The translations under genes and the position numbers were made by a program. The notes under the pieces are model-generated. The model made no database searches, was not told where the DNA came from, and worked only from the letters and a program-made list of their open reading frames with translations. From positions 236,133-300,132 of the forward strand of contig JAIOPN010000017.1 in assembly GCA_021413865.1 (NCBI GenBank): a stretch of DNA of 64,000 bases, written 5' to 3'. Shown here in pieces: positions 40,017 through 51,595 of the stretch. Within the stretch, counting starts at the first letter, position 1. Each line of letters begins with the position of its first letter. Source of the DNA: Planctomycetota bacterium. GTDB taxonomy: Bacteria > Planctomycetota > Phycisphaerae > Phycisphaerales > Phycisphaeraceae.

Positions 40017-41632
40017 TCAGCGCCGTACGATCTGATAGATGCACCAGTTCTGCCCGTTGAGCTGCGACCACTGCCCCACAAGCCGTGTGTGCAGCGCGGC
40101 GGGCAGCGTGTCTCCCAGCAGTGATTCCTTGCTGGTCGGGATGATCCACGCGACCTCGCGGTTGCCCGCCAGCGCCCTCCACATGATCTGATCCCGCATC
40201 GCACGCAGCGCCGCGTCATCGCTTTTCGTATAGAGGTCCAGCAACCGGACGCGGCGTGACTCCTGCATCAACGGCTCGTTGGGCTGAGGCGGGCCGAAGG
40301 CCTTGAGGCCCCATTCGCGCGAGAAGGATTCGAGGTTGTACACGCTGAAGCGTTGGCGCGTGCCGACGTGGCACTCGCCCTGCGGCCAGGCGAAGATCAC
40401 GGCATCGGGTTCGAGCGTGCTGGTCGCGACCCGCGCGGCCGTCGCCACGTAATTGGACTTCTGATACCACGAGTGGCGGTGCGACGGGGCGGGGTCCGTG
40501 ACCTGGCCCCAGTTGAAATACAGCACGCCCCCCGCCAGCAGCGCCATCGCGGTCCACCGCGCGACACACGAGGCGTTGCAGCGATCAATGAGCAGAAACG
40601 CGGCCGCGTAGAGCACCGGCGCCAGCGGGAGGAAGAAGCGGTAATAGCCGCCGTGCTGCGGGGCGTAGTAGTAGGAGCCGTACAAGAGGAAGACGGCGGC
40701 AAACCACGCAACGCGCATGAGACGCGAGTGCCAAGGCCCCACGGCGACCAGCCCCACCAGACCGATCGGCCAGATGAATATCGCCAGGTTCTCGCCCAGC
40801 GCCCGCTGGATCACCGGCAGGTTGTTCACCAGGTTTGTCACGGAAAGCGCTGTCTGCTCACCGGTCAGGCTGTATCCCGTCGCGGTGAACGATCCGAAAA
40901 AATGCCGGTTGTAGAACGCCATCAGCAGCGGGCAGGCGGCGTAAGCGCCCAGCAGTGAAGCGATGGTGAAAAGCCGCCTGCCCGGCAAAAGTTCCCACCG
41001 GTACCACCACATGCCCGCGATGGCGGGGAGCAGGACGATGGCGAGCGCCGCCGAGCTGTGCCGGAGGGTGCACGCCGCACCCAGCGTAAGACCGGCGGCG
41101 ATGGCGACCAGCGGGTCGGGGTTCTCCACCCACCGCCAGAGAAACGCCATGCCCCAGACGATGAACGCGAGTTGCACGACGTGCGCCAGCGGGTAGGTCG
41201 CGTAGAACTCGAACATCCAGCAGGAGGCGAAGCCGGCGCAGGTGAACAATGCGCCGGCGGCGGACATCCACTGCCGGGTCAACGCGAACAGCCCCAGCAG
41301 CGCCAAGCCGCCGAACACCGGGCTGGCCAGGAACATGCCCTCGTCACCGCCGAAGCGGTAGAAGAGCGAGAGGATCATGCTGTAGCCCGGCGCGAATTTC
41401 GGGATGACGCCCGAACCGTCCGCGGCATCGACCCAGAAGTGGCCTTGATAGAGGAACGGGTCGGGCTCGTGGACCGCCCAAGGCTGGTGGTGGGCCATAC
41501 GCTTGGCGAGGATGAAGTAGCCGTCCGGGTCGGTCTCGGGGTAGCCGGTGACAAAACCGCGGACCTGGAACCACGCATAGAACGCCAGCACACCGACCAG
41601 CGCCGCCGAGATCACCGCCCAGCGCAGCCACT

Positions 41633-41636
<4 letters not shown>
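40017..41636 (-). CDS. Polytopic GT-C-type (family 39/ArnT-like) glycosyltransferase
   Basis: 539 residues with about ten to twelve membrane segments. The first periplasmic loop contains the acidic YPETDPDGYFILAKRM motif expected of lipid-linked sugar-dependent GT-C enzymes, followed by FAPGYSMILSLFYRFGG. The C-terminal 150 residues are soluble (VIFAWPQGECHVGTRQRFS). It probably transfers a sugar from a polyprenyl-phosphate donor to an envelope lipid or protein. ATG 41636 overlaps the xseA stop by 4 bases, implying coupling. The acceptor is not determinable. Confidence 0.78.
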
Positions 41637-44348
<2,712 letters not shown>

Positions 44349-44382
44349 TCCACGTTTGATCTCAAATTAGTCCCCGCGGGCC

Positions 44383-44406
44383 TACCCCGGGCTGAGACCG
44401 GGGGTA
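44383..44406 (+). terminator. Imperfect GC hairpin downstream of gap
   Basis: TACCCCGG pairs with CCGGGGGTA across a GCTGAGA loop, with one bulged G, 35 bases after the gap stop. It lacks a T-run (TATATCACATT follows), so termination is uncertain. The remaining bases to 44500 include TATACT near 44459 but no convincing -35. Confidence 0.3.
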
Positions 44407-44500
44407 TATCACATTGGCAGGCGGGTATCCGCTAAAGCCGCGAGCGGCGGGGATGCGGATATACTGCCATTCCGCCGGGAGTACTTAGCGAGGGTTGACC

Positions 44501-47500
44501 ATGTATGTGATGCCGCTGCTGCACCGTCTCTCCAAGGGGTCGCGGCGCGCCCGATCGCGTCCGATCTTCGAGCCGCTGGAGGGCCGGGTGCTGCTGGCGG
44601 CCTTCACCAACGCCGACCTGGCGGGGGACGTAACGCTGGCGGGGCTGCACGTGTCGGGCACCGTGACCTTCGACGGGCAGACCGACCAGGGCGGGATCGG
44701 GAGCATTACCGGCGGCTCCCTGTTTGAAGACGCCTTCTCCAACAATGACATCCTCAGCGGCGATTACCTGGTCACCGCGAACGGCGACATCATCGTCGGC
44801 GGCCTGCAGACCAGCACGCCCGGCCCCGTGGATTCGCTGTATGGGGCCCTGAACTCGACCAAGGATATCGGCTTCCTCGCCCCCTCCAATCTGCCGACCG
44901 GTGACGGGAGCGATACAGACTTCTCCCTCCTCATCCTTCACAACGCCAGTTCATATTCCCGGACAGACCTGGCCGGCACATGGTCGCTCTCCGGGCACAA
45001 TTTCAGTGGACAGATCGTTCTGAACAGCCAGGGCCAGCTCACGAGCGGTTTCCAAATCGACGACACGGGCATCACAACGAACTTCACCTCCGGCAGCGCC
45101 ACCATCAACCCCGACGGCACGGTTTTCTTATCGGGGGCGACCGACGACCCGTTCAACCCCACGTTCAGCGTCGCCGGCGCGATGAACACGGGGAAGGACG
45201 TCGTGGCGTTGAACGACAACCTCGCCGAGAACTTCCCGCAGAACAACTCGGGGCTGGGCGTGCTGACGCGGGCGCAGGGCACTTACGCGAGCGGCGACTT
45301 TTTCAGCCTGTGGCAGTACATCGGGCCGTACGGCCGGGGGCTTATCATTGCCCAGTCCAACGGGGCCGTCCAGGGGAGCATCACGGGCGTCGATGGGGCC
45401 GTGCACACCGTCACCGGCAGCTTCACGCTCGCCGCCGACGGTTCGTTCACCGACACCCTCAACATCAGCGACGTCGGCACGTTCAGTTACGAAGGCGTCA
45501 TGAATGCCTCGCGGAGCTTCATCGCCGCCAACGAGCCGTTCTCCGATTCCAGCGGCGTGTCGCCCGCCTATCTCCTGCGCTACAGCGTGGACACGAGCTC
45601 TCCGGAGTCCCAGCTCGGCGGGTTCATCGGCGGCGTCACGGTGGGCAAGACCCCCATCGAGGAAGCGACGGTGCTGCCCGGCGACAAACTCGCCGTGCCG
45701 CTCACCATCGTCAACAGCGGGTCCCAGACCGCCGCCGGCGACATCAAGATCGACCTGTACCTCTCGACCGATCTCACCCTCGGCGTCGATGACCGCCTCG
45801 TGTCTGCCACCACGGTGCGCGGCTTCAACCTCGCGGGCGGCGACAACAAAGAGTTCAACCTCGGTGCGTCCGTCCCGCCCTCCATTACGTCGGGAACCTA
45901 TTACCTCATCGGCGTCATCGACCCGGACAACGCAACCGGCAGCGGCAACGTCAACATCGCCTCCCCCAGCCCGATCGACATCGAGTTGATGGTCGGCGAG
46001 GTCGGCGGCCGGGGGAACCTCGGGTTGACCATCACACTGCCCGGCCTGCTCGGCGCCACTGCGACCCTCAAGCTCAAAGGCGGCGGCTCCGCCAACGTCC
46101 TCCCCAACGACGACGGCAGCTACGACATCAGCTTCCTGGGCACCTCCGCAAAAACCAGCCTCACCGTCACCACCTCGCTGGCGGAGATGACCTTCCGCAA
46201 CATCATCATTGGCGATGACGCGGGCTTCGCGCCCCAGTCCTTTGCAGCCGGCCGCGCGGCGGGCAGCCTGGCGCTTGCGGCCCAGGCGGACACCTCCGCC
46301 CTGGGCAAGCTCATCGCCAAGACCTCACGCCTCACCGGCAACCTCAGCGCCCCACACGGCATCGGAGCCATCACGCTCGGCGCGGTCGAGTCCGAGGCCA
46401 CCATCAACATCGGTGCCGGCTCCGATCCCGACGCGCAGGCGACGCTCGCCTTCAGCCTCGTCGAGGACACCCAGCTCACCTCCGAGATGGCGATCAAGTC
46501 CCTCACGGTCACCAAATGGACCCGCAGCGACGGGCACGAGAGCTCCATCACCGCGCCGTCCATCGGCGCCCTGGCGGTCAAGGGCGACAAGAAGTTCAGC
46601 ATCCCCGGTGATTTTCAGGCGGACCTCAACCTGAGCGCGGGCACGGACATGACACTCGGCTCGGCGAAGATCGCCGGCGACCTCTCGAAGGCGGACTGGG
46701 AGATCACCGGTGCGGCCGGCGCGCTGGCCGTCGCCGGCGACGTAGATGAGTTCACGCTGCACACCTCGACGTTTCTCAAATCACTCAAGGCCGCTTCCAT
46801 CAAGCTCACATCCGTCACCGTGGGCAGTGACGCCGGCAGTATCACCGCCTCCGACTGGCTCGCCGGTTCGCTGACCGCCGCCACCGCCAAATCACTGGCC
46901 TTCAAGGGCAACGTGAGCGCGAGCTCCGCGGGCAACTTCGGCGCGGCCGTCACGCTCACCGGGAACAACCTGCTCAAATCCACGCTCCCCTCGATCAAGA
47001 TCGCGGGCACGGTGCTCGGGGGCGACTGGATTTTATCGGGCCCCATCGGCTCGATCACCGCGCTGGCGACCGATCCCTCTTGGACACTGCAGTCCGGCGG
47101 GACCGGGCTCGACCTGGCCAAGCTCACGGTGACCCAGAACCTAGGCGGGACAATCGACATCAACTCGCTGGGCAAAGCGAGCGTCGGCGGGAACATCCTG
47201 AACGGCACACGCATCATCCTTAACCGGGCCTTCGACGCGGGCACGCCCAAGGTGCTCTCGCTCGCCTCGCTCTCGGTCAAGGGGATCATCGACGCGCTCA
47301 CCCTCCGCACGCCCGGCGGGATCGGCTCGATCACCGCCGCGTCGATCACCGACAGCGACATTACCGCGGGGCTCGCCACGAGCTTCACGGGATTGCCCGC
47401 ATCCCTTGCGGACTACGCCGCGGCGACCGCACCGCTGGCGTCGGTCAAGCTCACCGGCGCGGGAGTGACGTTCACCAACACCCGCGTCGCGGCCGGCGTG

Positions 47501-47674
47501 ATCAACACGCTCGCGCTGGGAACCATCGACACCGCCAACGGAAGCGCCCTGCTTGGCGTCGCGGGGGATTCGATCAAGAAGCTCACCGCGCTCGGGTCGG
47601 TGGGGCCGATCGCGCTGCCGGCGGACGGCGCGGCGACGGTGGACGGGGATTTCGCAGTGCGGTTGCTGGTGTAA
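44501..47674 (+). CDS. Large secreted surface protein with LEPR-XLL-like signal and CARDB domain
   Basis: 1057 residues from ATG 44501, preceded by GAGGG. A short basic N-terminus leads to FEPLEGRVLLAAF (23-35), close to the planctomycete LEPR-XLL export signature (usually LExRxLL). Residues 36-370 are repeated beta units (HVSGTVTFDGQ, NFSGQIVLNSQG, then TGSFTLAADGSF). About 376-490 is a CARDB-like adhesion domain (VLPGDKLAVPLTIVNSGSQT). Residues 520-1057 form a long Ala/Ser/Thr/Gly-rich beta-helix-like region with recurring GSITA. It is probably an extracellular adhesin or cell-wall component. Neighbouring secreted proteins follow. The ligand is unknown. Confidence 0.75.
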   Translation: MYVMPLLHRLSKGSRRARSRPIFEPLEGRVLLAAFTNADLAGDVTLAGLHVSGTVTFDGQTDQGGIGSITGGSLFEDAFSNNDILSGDYLVTANGDIIVGGLQTSTPGPVDSLYGALNSTKDIGFLAPSNLPTGDGSDTDFSLLILHNASSYSRTDLAGTWSLSGHNFSGQIVLNSQGQLTSGFQIDDTGITTNFTSGSATINPDGTVFLSGATDDPFNPTFSVAGAMNTGKDVVALNDNLAENFPQNNSGLGVLTRAQGTYASGDFFSLWQYIGPYGRGLIIAQSNGAVQGSITGVDGAVHTVTGSFTLAADGSFTDTLNISDVGTFSYEGVMNASRSFIAANEPFSDSSGVSPAYLLRYSVDTSSPESQLGGFIGGVTVGKTPIEEATVLPGDKLAVPLTIVNSGSQTAAGDIKIDLYLSTDLTLGVDDRLVSATTVRGFNLAGGDNKEFNLGASVPPSITSGTYYLIGVIDPDNATGSGNVNIASPSPIDIELMVGEVGGRGNLGLTITLPGLLGATATLKLKGGGSANVLPNDDGSYDISFLGTSAKTSLTVTTSLAEMTFRNIIIGDDAGFAPQSFAAGRAAGSLALAAQADTSALGKLIAKTSRLTGNLSAPHGIGAITLGAVESEATINIGAGSDPDAQATLAFSLVEDTQLTSEMAIKSLTVTKWTRSDGHESSITAPSIGALAVKGDKKFSIPGDFQADLNLSAGTDMTLGSAKIAGDLSKADWEITGAAGALAVAGDVDEFTLHTSTFLKSLKAASIKLTSVTVGSDAGSITASDWLAGSLTAATAKSLAFKGNVSASSAGNFGAAVTLTGNNLLKSTLPSIKIAGTVLGGDWILSGPIGSITALATDPSWTLQSGGTGLDLAKLTVTQNLGGTIDINSLGKASVGGNILNGTRIILNRAFDAGTPKVLSLASLSVKGIIDALTLRTPGGIGSITAASITDSDITAGLATSFTGLPASLADYAAATAPLASVKLTGAGVTFTNTRVAAGVINTLALGTIDTANGSALLGVAGDSIKKLTALGSVGPIALPADGAATVDGDFAVRLLV

Positions 47675-47718
47675 GAGAAAAGCGCACCCGCGGTGCAGCC
47701 GCTAACCGGCGTGCCGGA

Positions 47719-48717
47719 TCACCGCGCCCAATAGGGCGATTCGGGGACGTCATTCTTTCGCAGCGCCTCAAGCTCTTTCTCGCGTGCGGCGACGGCTTCC
47801 TTCGCCTTCTTGAACGCCTCCGACGTGAAATAACCCGCGGGCGGCTCCCACACGGCCCGGAACCCGACGTGGAAGTAGGTCTCCTCGGGCTGGAAGCCGA
47901 AACGCTTGGCGCAGTTCACCGCCCACGTCGCGTGGTAGAACGACCCGCCGCGCAGGCAGCCGTTCGCGTGGCCCGTGTACGACAGCATGCTCGCCGCCTC
48001 GGGGTTGTTCGGGTATGGCTCCATGAACTCGCTGGTCCACTCGTAGAGATTCCCCGCCATATCCATCGCACCGCAGGGCGACACACCCTTGGGCCTGCTG
48101 CCGACCATTTGTGAAATGGTGTGATTGCCCTTGTCGCCGGGGAACACGCCGTGTTCCTTGGTCGGGAGCTCGTTGCCCCAGGGGAACCACCGCCCGTCCG
48201 TGCCGCGTGCCGCCTTCTCCCACTGCGCCTCGGTCGGCAGCCGCTTGCCCGCCCAGTTGGAATACTGCGCCGCCTCCGCCCACGTGATCGGCGAGACGGG
48301 GTACATCCGCAGCTTCGCCATAATTTCGCCGCCGGGGCCCTTGGGCCGCTTGGCGACGTATTTCGTGGCGGCCGTGTACTTGTCCCAAAGTTCGTTGGTC
48401 AGCTCATACTTATCGACGAAGAACCCCGCGACAAAAACGCTCCGTCGCGGGAACCACTCCTGCCCCGCGAACTTGTGGTAGTCCTCGAAGTTGAACGCCT
48501 TGCCGTATTTCTCCACCTCTTCCTTGTCCATGCCCATGATGAAATAACCCGAGGGCACGTACACCATCAGCGAGCCGTCGCCGGGGTGGACGATCGTCGT
48601 GCCCAGCGCGGGCTCGTCGGGCATCGGCTCCGGCGGCTGCGCCTGCGCGTCCGCACCGGCCGTGATGAAACCGAGCACCGCCGCCGCGATCACGCCCACG
48701 ATCCACAGGTTCCGCAT
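47719..48717 (-). CDS. Secreted FGE/SUMF1-fold protein, probably non-catalytic
   Basis: 332 residues from ATG 48717, with AGGAG 6 bases upstream. Signal peptide to about residue 26 (ADAQA). The formylglycine-generating enzyme fold is clear: YELTNELWDKYTAA, PVSPITWAEAAQYSNWAGK, RLPTEAQWEKAARG, MDMAGNLYEWTSEF and GCLRGGSFYHATWAVNCAKR. The paired cysteines that follow GGS(W/Y) in active FGE are replaced (His and non-Cys), so formylglycine generation is unlikely. A charged helical tail ends the protein (KKAKEAVAAREKELEALRK). It is divergent from the WG-repeat gene, with 108 bases between. Confidence 0.82.
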   Translation of the reverse strand: MRNLWIVGVIAAAVLGFITAGADAQAQPPEPMPDEPALGTTIVHPGDGSLMVYVPSGYFIMGMDKEEVEKYGKAFNFEDYHKFAGQEWFPRRSVFVAGFFVDKYELTNELWDKYTAATKYVAKRPKGPGGEIMAKLRMYPVSPITWAEAAQYSNWAGKRLPTEAQWEKAARGTDGRWFPWGNELPTKEHGVFPGDKGNHTISQMVGSRPKGVSPCGAMDMAGNLYEWTSEFMEPYPNNPEAASMLSYTGHANGCLRGGSFYHATWAVNCAKRFGFQPEETYFHVGFRAVWEPPAGYFTSEAFKKAKEAVAAREKELEALRKNDVPESPYWAR

Positions 48718-48825
48718 GGTCATCTCCTGGTCTGAATGCTGATGACGCATCGTAGCATCCCGCGGGCGTCGGCCGCCTGGCGGGGATAACATCATGTCAT
48801 CGGGCAGTCCCCTCGGGAGTGTCTT

Positions 48826-50079
48826 ATGCAGATGCTTCTCCTCTTATCGCTGATCGTCCTGGGCGACACCACCGGCGCGGCCGAATTCCGGGAGATGTTC
48901 GCCTTTTACAACCCGGGCGTCGGCGTGAAGTTCGCCGACATCAAGGGGAACGACCAGTTCTTCCCGATCAACATCAACAATCACTGGGGCCTGATGAATC
49001 AGTCGGGGGACATCAACATCTGGCCGGAGTACGACTGGACCGAGGAGCCCTACGACGGCCAGTTGCGCGTGGTGATCGACGGCAAGACCGGCTTCCTTAA
49101 CGTGATGGGCAACTGGTCGATCAAGCCGATCTTCGACCGCGCGGACCGGTTCTCGGAAGGCTTCGCCGCCGTGACAAGCCCTAACGGCGTGGGGTTCATC
49201 GACCGCCGCGGCCTGCTGGTGTTCGAAGCGAAATACAAGGACGCGCTGCGGTTCAGCGAGGGCTACGCGGCGGTGCAGATCGACGACCGCTGCGGGTTCA
49301 TCGACCGCCGCGGGCAGGTGGTGATCCCCGCCAGGTACAGCAAGGTGAAATCGTTCCACGACGGGTTCGCGGCGGTGGCCTTCGCGCTTCCCGCCGGGCA
49401 CGAGGACGACCAGCCGGTGCTGGGCTACATCGACACGCGCGGGAAGACGGTGTTCATGGACAGTTCGCGGAGGGTGACCGACTTGGGCGATTTCCGGCAG
49501 GGGTATGCGCGCGTGCGCGTCGGCAAGCTGTGGGGATACATGAGCAAGGATTTCCGCATCAGGATCGAGCCACGCTTCGCCGACGCGAGGGATTTCTCCG
49601 AGGACGTGGCCGCGGTGAAGATGGACGATAAGTGGGGCTACATCGACCTGAGCGGCGGCTGGGTGGCCAAGCCCATGTTCGACTGGGCGCACGAGCTCCA
49701 CGACGGTTCGGCCATGGTGCAGGTGAAGGACCTGTTTGGATATGTCGATCGCGCCGGCGGCTGGCGCATCCGTCCGCAGTTCGCCTACGCCGAGCCGTAC
49801 CGGAACAAGATCGCGCACGTGCAGGCGGCGCCGAACTTCGGCTACGTCGGCCTCAGCGGCAACATCGTCTGGCACCCCAAGGCGCCGCTGGACGTGATCT
49901 GGTACGAGCGCCGCGCCGACAGGGTGCGCGGCATGATCGACTCCCCGCCACCGGCACATGTACGGCTCGGAGGAGGCAAGGTCATCCCCCCCGACCCCCG
50001 CGAGCCCGTCGAGCCCCCCTACCCGCCGGACTGGAAATACCGTGACCGCGACATGCTTCCACGGCCGCCGGAGAAATGA
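48826..50079 (+). CDS. Secreted WG-repeat protein
   Basis: 417 residues from ATG 48826 with GGGAG upstream. A short signal peptide (MQMLLLLSLIVLGDTTGAA) precedes about nine WG repeats of 45-50 residues, for example HWGLMNQSGD, VGFIDRRGLL, CGFIDRRGQV, LGYIDTRGKT, KWGYIDLSGG and FGYVDRAGG. WG repeats form beta-propeller- or solenoid-like binding surfaces of unknown ligand. The C-terminus is proline-rich (about 385-415). It ends just before the large inverted repeat at 50088. Confidence 0.85.
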   Translation: MQMLLLLSLIVLGDTTGAAEFREMFAFYNPGVGVKFADIKGNDQFFPININNHWGLMNQSGDINIWPEYDWTEEPYDGQLRVVIDGKTGFLNVMGNWSIKPIFDRADRFSEGFAAVTSPNGVGFIDRRGLLVFEAKYKDALRFSEGYAAVQIDDRCGFIDRRGQVVIPARYSKVKSFHDGFAAVAFALPAGHEDDQPVLGYIDTRGKTVFMDSSRRVTDLGDFRQGYARVRVGKLWGYMSKDFRIRIEPRFADARDFSEDVAAVKMDDKWGYIDLSGGWVAKPMFDWAHELHDGSAMVQVKDLFGYVDRAGGWRIRPQFAYAEPYRNKIAHVQAAPNFGYVGLSGNIVWHPKAPLDVIWYERRADRVRGMIDSPPPAHVRLGGGKVIPPDPREPVEPPYPPDWKYRDRDMLPRPPEK

Positions 50080-50087
50080 GTGTCCGC

Positions 50088-50179
50088 GTAGGGTGGCGCT
50101 GAGTCCGCGAAGCCCACCACTCTTTCTTTCATGCGCCAATACAAAGACGGTGGGCTTCGCGGACTCAGCACCACCCTAC
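50088..50179. repeat. 92-bp element with 31-bp inverted repeats
   Basis: The arms 50088-50118 and 50149-50179 are complementary at 30 of 31 positions (single difference at the tenth base), around a 30-base AT-richer centre. No coding sequence is inside. The size and near-perfect arms suggest a REP/MITE-like mobile element or a very strong bidirectional hairpin, between the WG-repeat gene and the rplI terminator. Confidence 0.7.
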
Positions 50180-50182
50180 CGC

Positions 50183-50222
50183 CAAAAAGAAAAAGAGCCC
50201 GCGCTTTGCAGCGCGGGCTCTT
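50183..50222 (-). terminator. Rho-independent terminator of the rpsF-ssb-rplI operon
   Basis: AAGAGCCCGCGC and its exact complement GCGCGGGCTCTT form a 12-bp stem with a 6-base loop (50193-50222). On the minus strand it is followed by TTTCTTTTT. It lies 27 bases after the rplI stop. A bidirectional role for the WG-repeat gene is possible. Confidence 0.85.
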
Positions 50223-50249
50223 GTCATTGTCACGGGATCAACCGGCGTC

Positions 50250-50888
50250 TCACGCCTTCTCGGCGTCGTCGGCCTTCTTCTTGCCCTTGCGCTTGGGCTT
50301 CTCTTCCTCAACAACCGGCGCGGCCTCCGCGGCGGCTTCGGGCTCGGCCTTCGCCTTGCTCTTGCGCTTGGGCTTCTCCTCCTCAACAGCGGCCTCGGCC
50401 TTCTCTTCCTTCTCCGTCTCAAGCTGCTCGGCGGGCTTGTCGCTGACGACCCAGAGCTTGATCTCGGTCTTCAGGTCGGCCGCCAGCACGATGGGGATCT
50501 GATAAGTATCCAGTCGCTTGATCTGCTGGCCGATGCGGACCATGCGGTCCTCGACCATGAAGCCCTCGGCCTGGAGCGCCTGGGCGATGTCGTGCTGCGA
50601 CACGCCGCCGAACAGCACGCCCTGCTCGTTGGCGGAGCGCTGCATGGTGACCTCGCGGTCCTTGATCTTCTCCAGCAGGGCGACCATCGCCTCGCGGTGG
50701 AGCTTGAGCTCCTTCTCGACCTCGGCGCGGCGGGCGGCCAGGCGCTTGATGGCGCCGGGGGTCGGGGCGATCGCCATGCTGCGGGGCAGGAGGTAGTTGC
50801 GGGCGTAGCCGGGCTTGACCTCGACGACGTCGCCGACGATGCCAAGGTTGTCGATGTTCTCGGTCAGGAGCAGTTTGATGTTTCTCAT
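50250..50888 (-). CDS. rplI: 50S ribosomal protein L9 with basic C-terminal extension
   Basis: 212 residues; typical L9 is near 150. The N-terminal RNA-binding domain (MRNIKLLLTENIDNLGIVGD, then VKPGYARNYLLPR) and central helix are normal. After residue about 155 comes a Lys/Glu/Ala-rich tail containing EEEKPKRKSKAK and, 25 residues later, EEEKPKRKGKKK, an in-frame duplication. L9 binds 23S rRNA near the L1 stalk. The gene is the last of the minus-strand rpsF-ssb-rplI set; rpsR, usually between ssb and rplI, is missing. Confidence 0.95.
   Translation of the reverse strand: MRNIKLLLTENIDNLGIVGDVVEVKPGYARNYLLPRSMAIAPTPGAIKRLAARRAEVEKELKLHREAMVALLEKIKDREVTMQRSANEQGVLFGGVSQHDIAQALQAEGFMVEDRMVRIGQQIKRLDTYQIPIVLAADLKTEIKLWVVSDKPAEQLETEKEEKAEAAVEEEKPKRKSKAKAEPEAAAEAAPVVEEEKPKRKGKKKADDAEKA
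50286..50378 (-). repeat. In-frame direct repeat encoding the L9 tail
   Basis: The 18-mer at 50286-50303 (CTTGCGCTTGGGCTTCTC on the plus strand) recurs exactly at 50361-50378. The 75-base offset is 25 codons, so the repeat duplicates a KPKRK-containing unit without disrupting the frame. Confidence 0.7.
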
Positions 50889-50988
50889 GGTGTCCTTCCT
50901 CGAAGGTTGGGAGTTAGGCGGCTGCCCGTTGCCACGCGGCCACGGCGTTACGCCAGCATGCGGAGTGCGGCCGTTTGGCCGTCAGCAT

Positions 50989-51492
50989 TCAGAACGGGAT
51001 GTCGTCCTCGCCCACGGGCTGGTGCGGGTCCATGTCGTTGCCGGGGGCGGGCGCGTTGCCGCGCGGGGCCGGGGCTGAACGGGGGGCATTGCCGCGCGGG
51101 GCCTGCGACTGACGCGGGGGGCCGCCGCCCTCATCGCCACCGCCACCCTCGCCGCCGGGGCGGGAGTCGATGAACTGGAATGTCTCGACGACGACCTTGA
51201 GCTTGGAGCGTTTGTTGCCTTCCTTGTCCTGCCACTGGTCGAGTTTGAGATGGCCCTCGACATAAAGTGGGCGGCCCTTACGCATGTACTGGTTGATCAC
51301 CTCGGCGGTCTTGGCGAACGCCTCGCAGTCGATGAAGGTGACTTCCTCCTGCTGCTCACCCGCTGCGTTGCGCCAGCGGCGGTTGATCGCCAGGCCGAAG
51401 CCCACCACCGCCGTGTTGTTGGTCGGCAGGTAGCGCATCTCGGGGTCACGGGTCAGGTTGCCCATCAGCATGACGCGGTTGAGATTGGGCAT
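50989..51492 (-). CDS. ssb: Single-stranded DNA-binding protein
   Basis: 167 residues. OB fold (NLNRVMLMGNLTRDPEMRYL, TFIDCEAFAKTAEVINQYM, GRPLYVEGHLKLDQWQDKEG), a Gly/Pro/Arg-rich linker, and the acidic tip GEDDIPF used to recruit repair and replication proteins. It lies between rpsF and rplI, the common bacterial order. The 100-base gap to rplI contains no rpsR. Confidence 0.96.
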   Translation of the reverse strand: MPNLNRVMLMGNLTRDPEMRYLPTNNTAVVGFGLAINRRWRNAAGEQQEEVTFIDCEAFAKTAEVINQYMRKGRPLYVEGHLKLDQWQDKEGNKRSKLKVVVETFQFIDSRPGGEGGGGDEGGGPPRQSQAPRGNAPRSAPAPRGNAPAPGNDMDPHQPVGEDDIPF

Positions 51493-51595
51493 GGCGGTCT
51501 CGCTTCGGGTCGTGCGTGGATTCGGCGGAGGGAGCGACGATCATCGGGCCGCGCGTTCCAACAACGGCGCGGCCACGGCGGTAAGAGAAATCCGA

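Noticed and set aside
38462..40219. 585-codon minus-strand frame opposite pgi
   Set aside because: Antisense to an intact Pgi and without family features.
47684..47717. Two short hairpins (GCACC/GGTGC and CCGGC/GCCGG) between the surface protein and FGE-like genes
   Set aside because: Five-base stems without T-runs; insufficient to call terminators.
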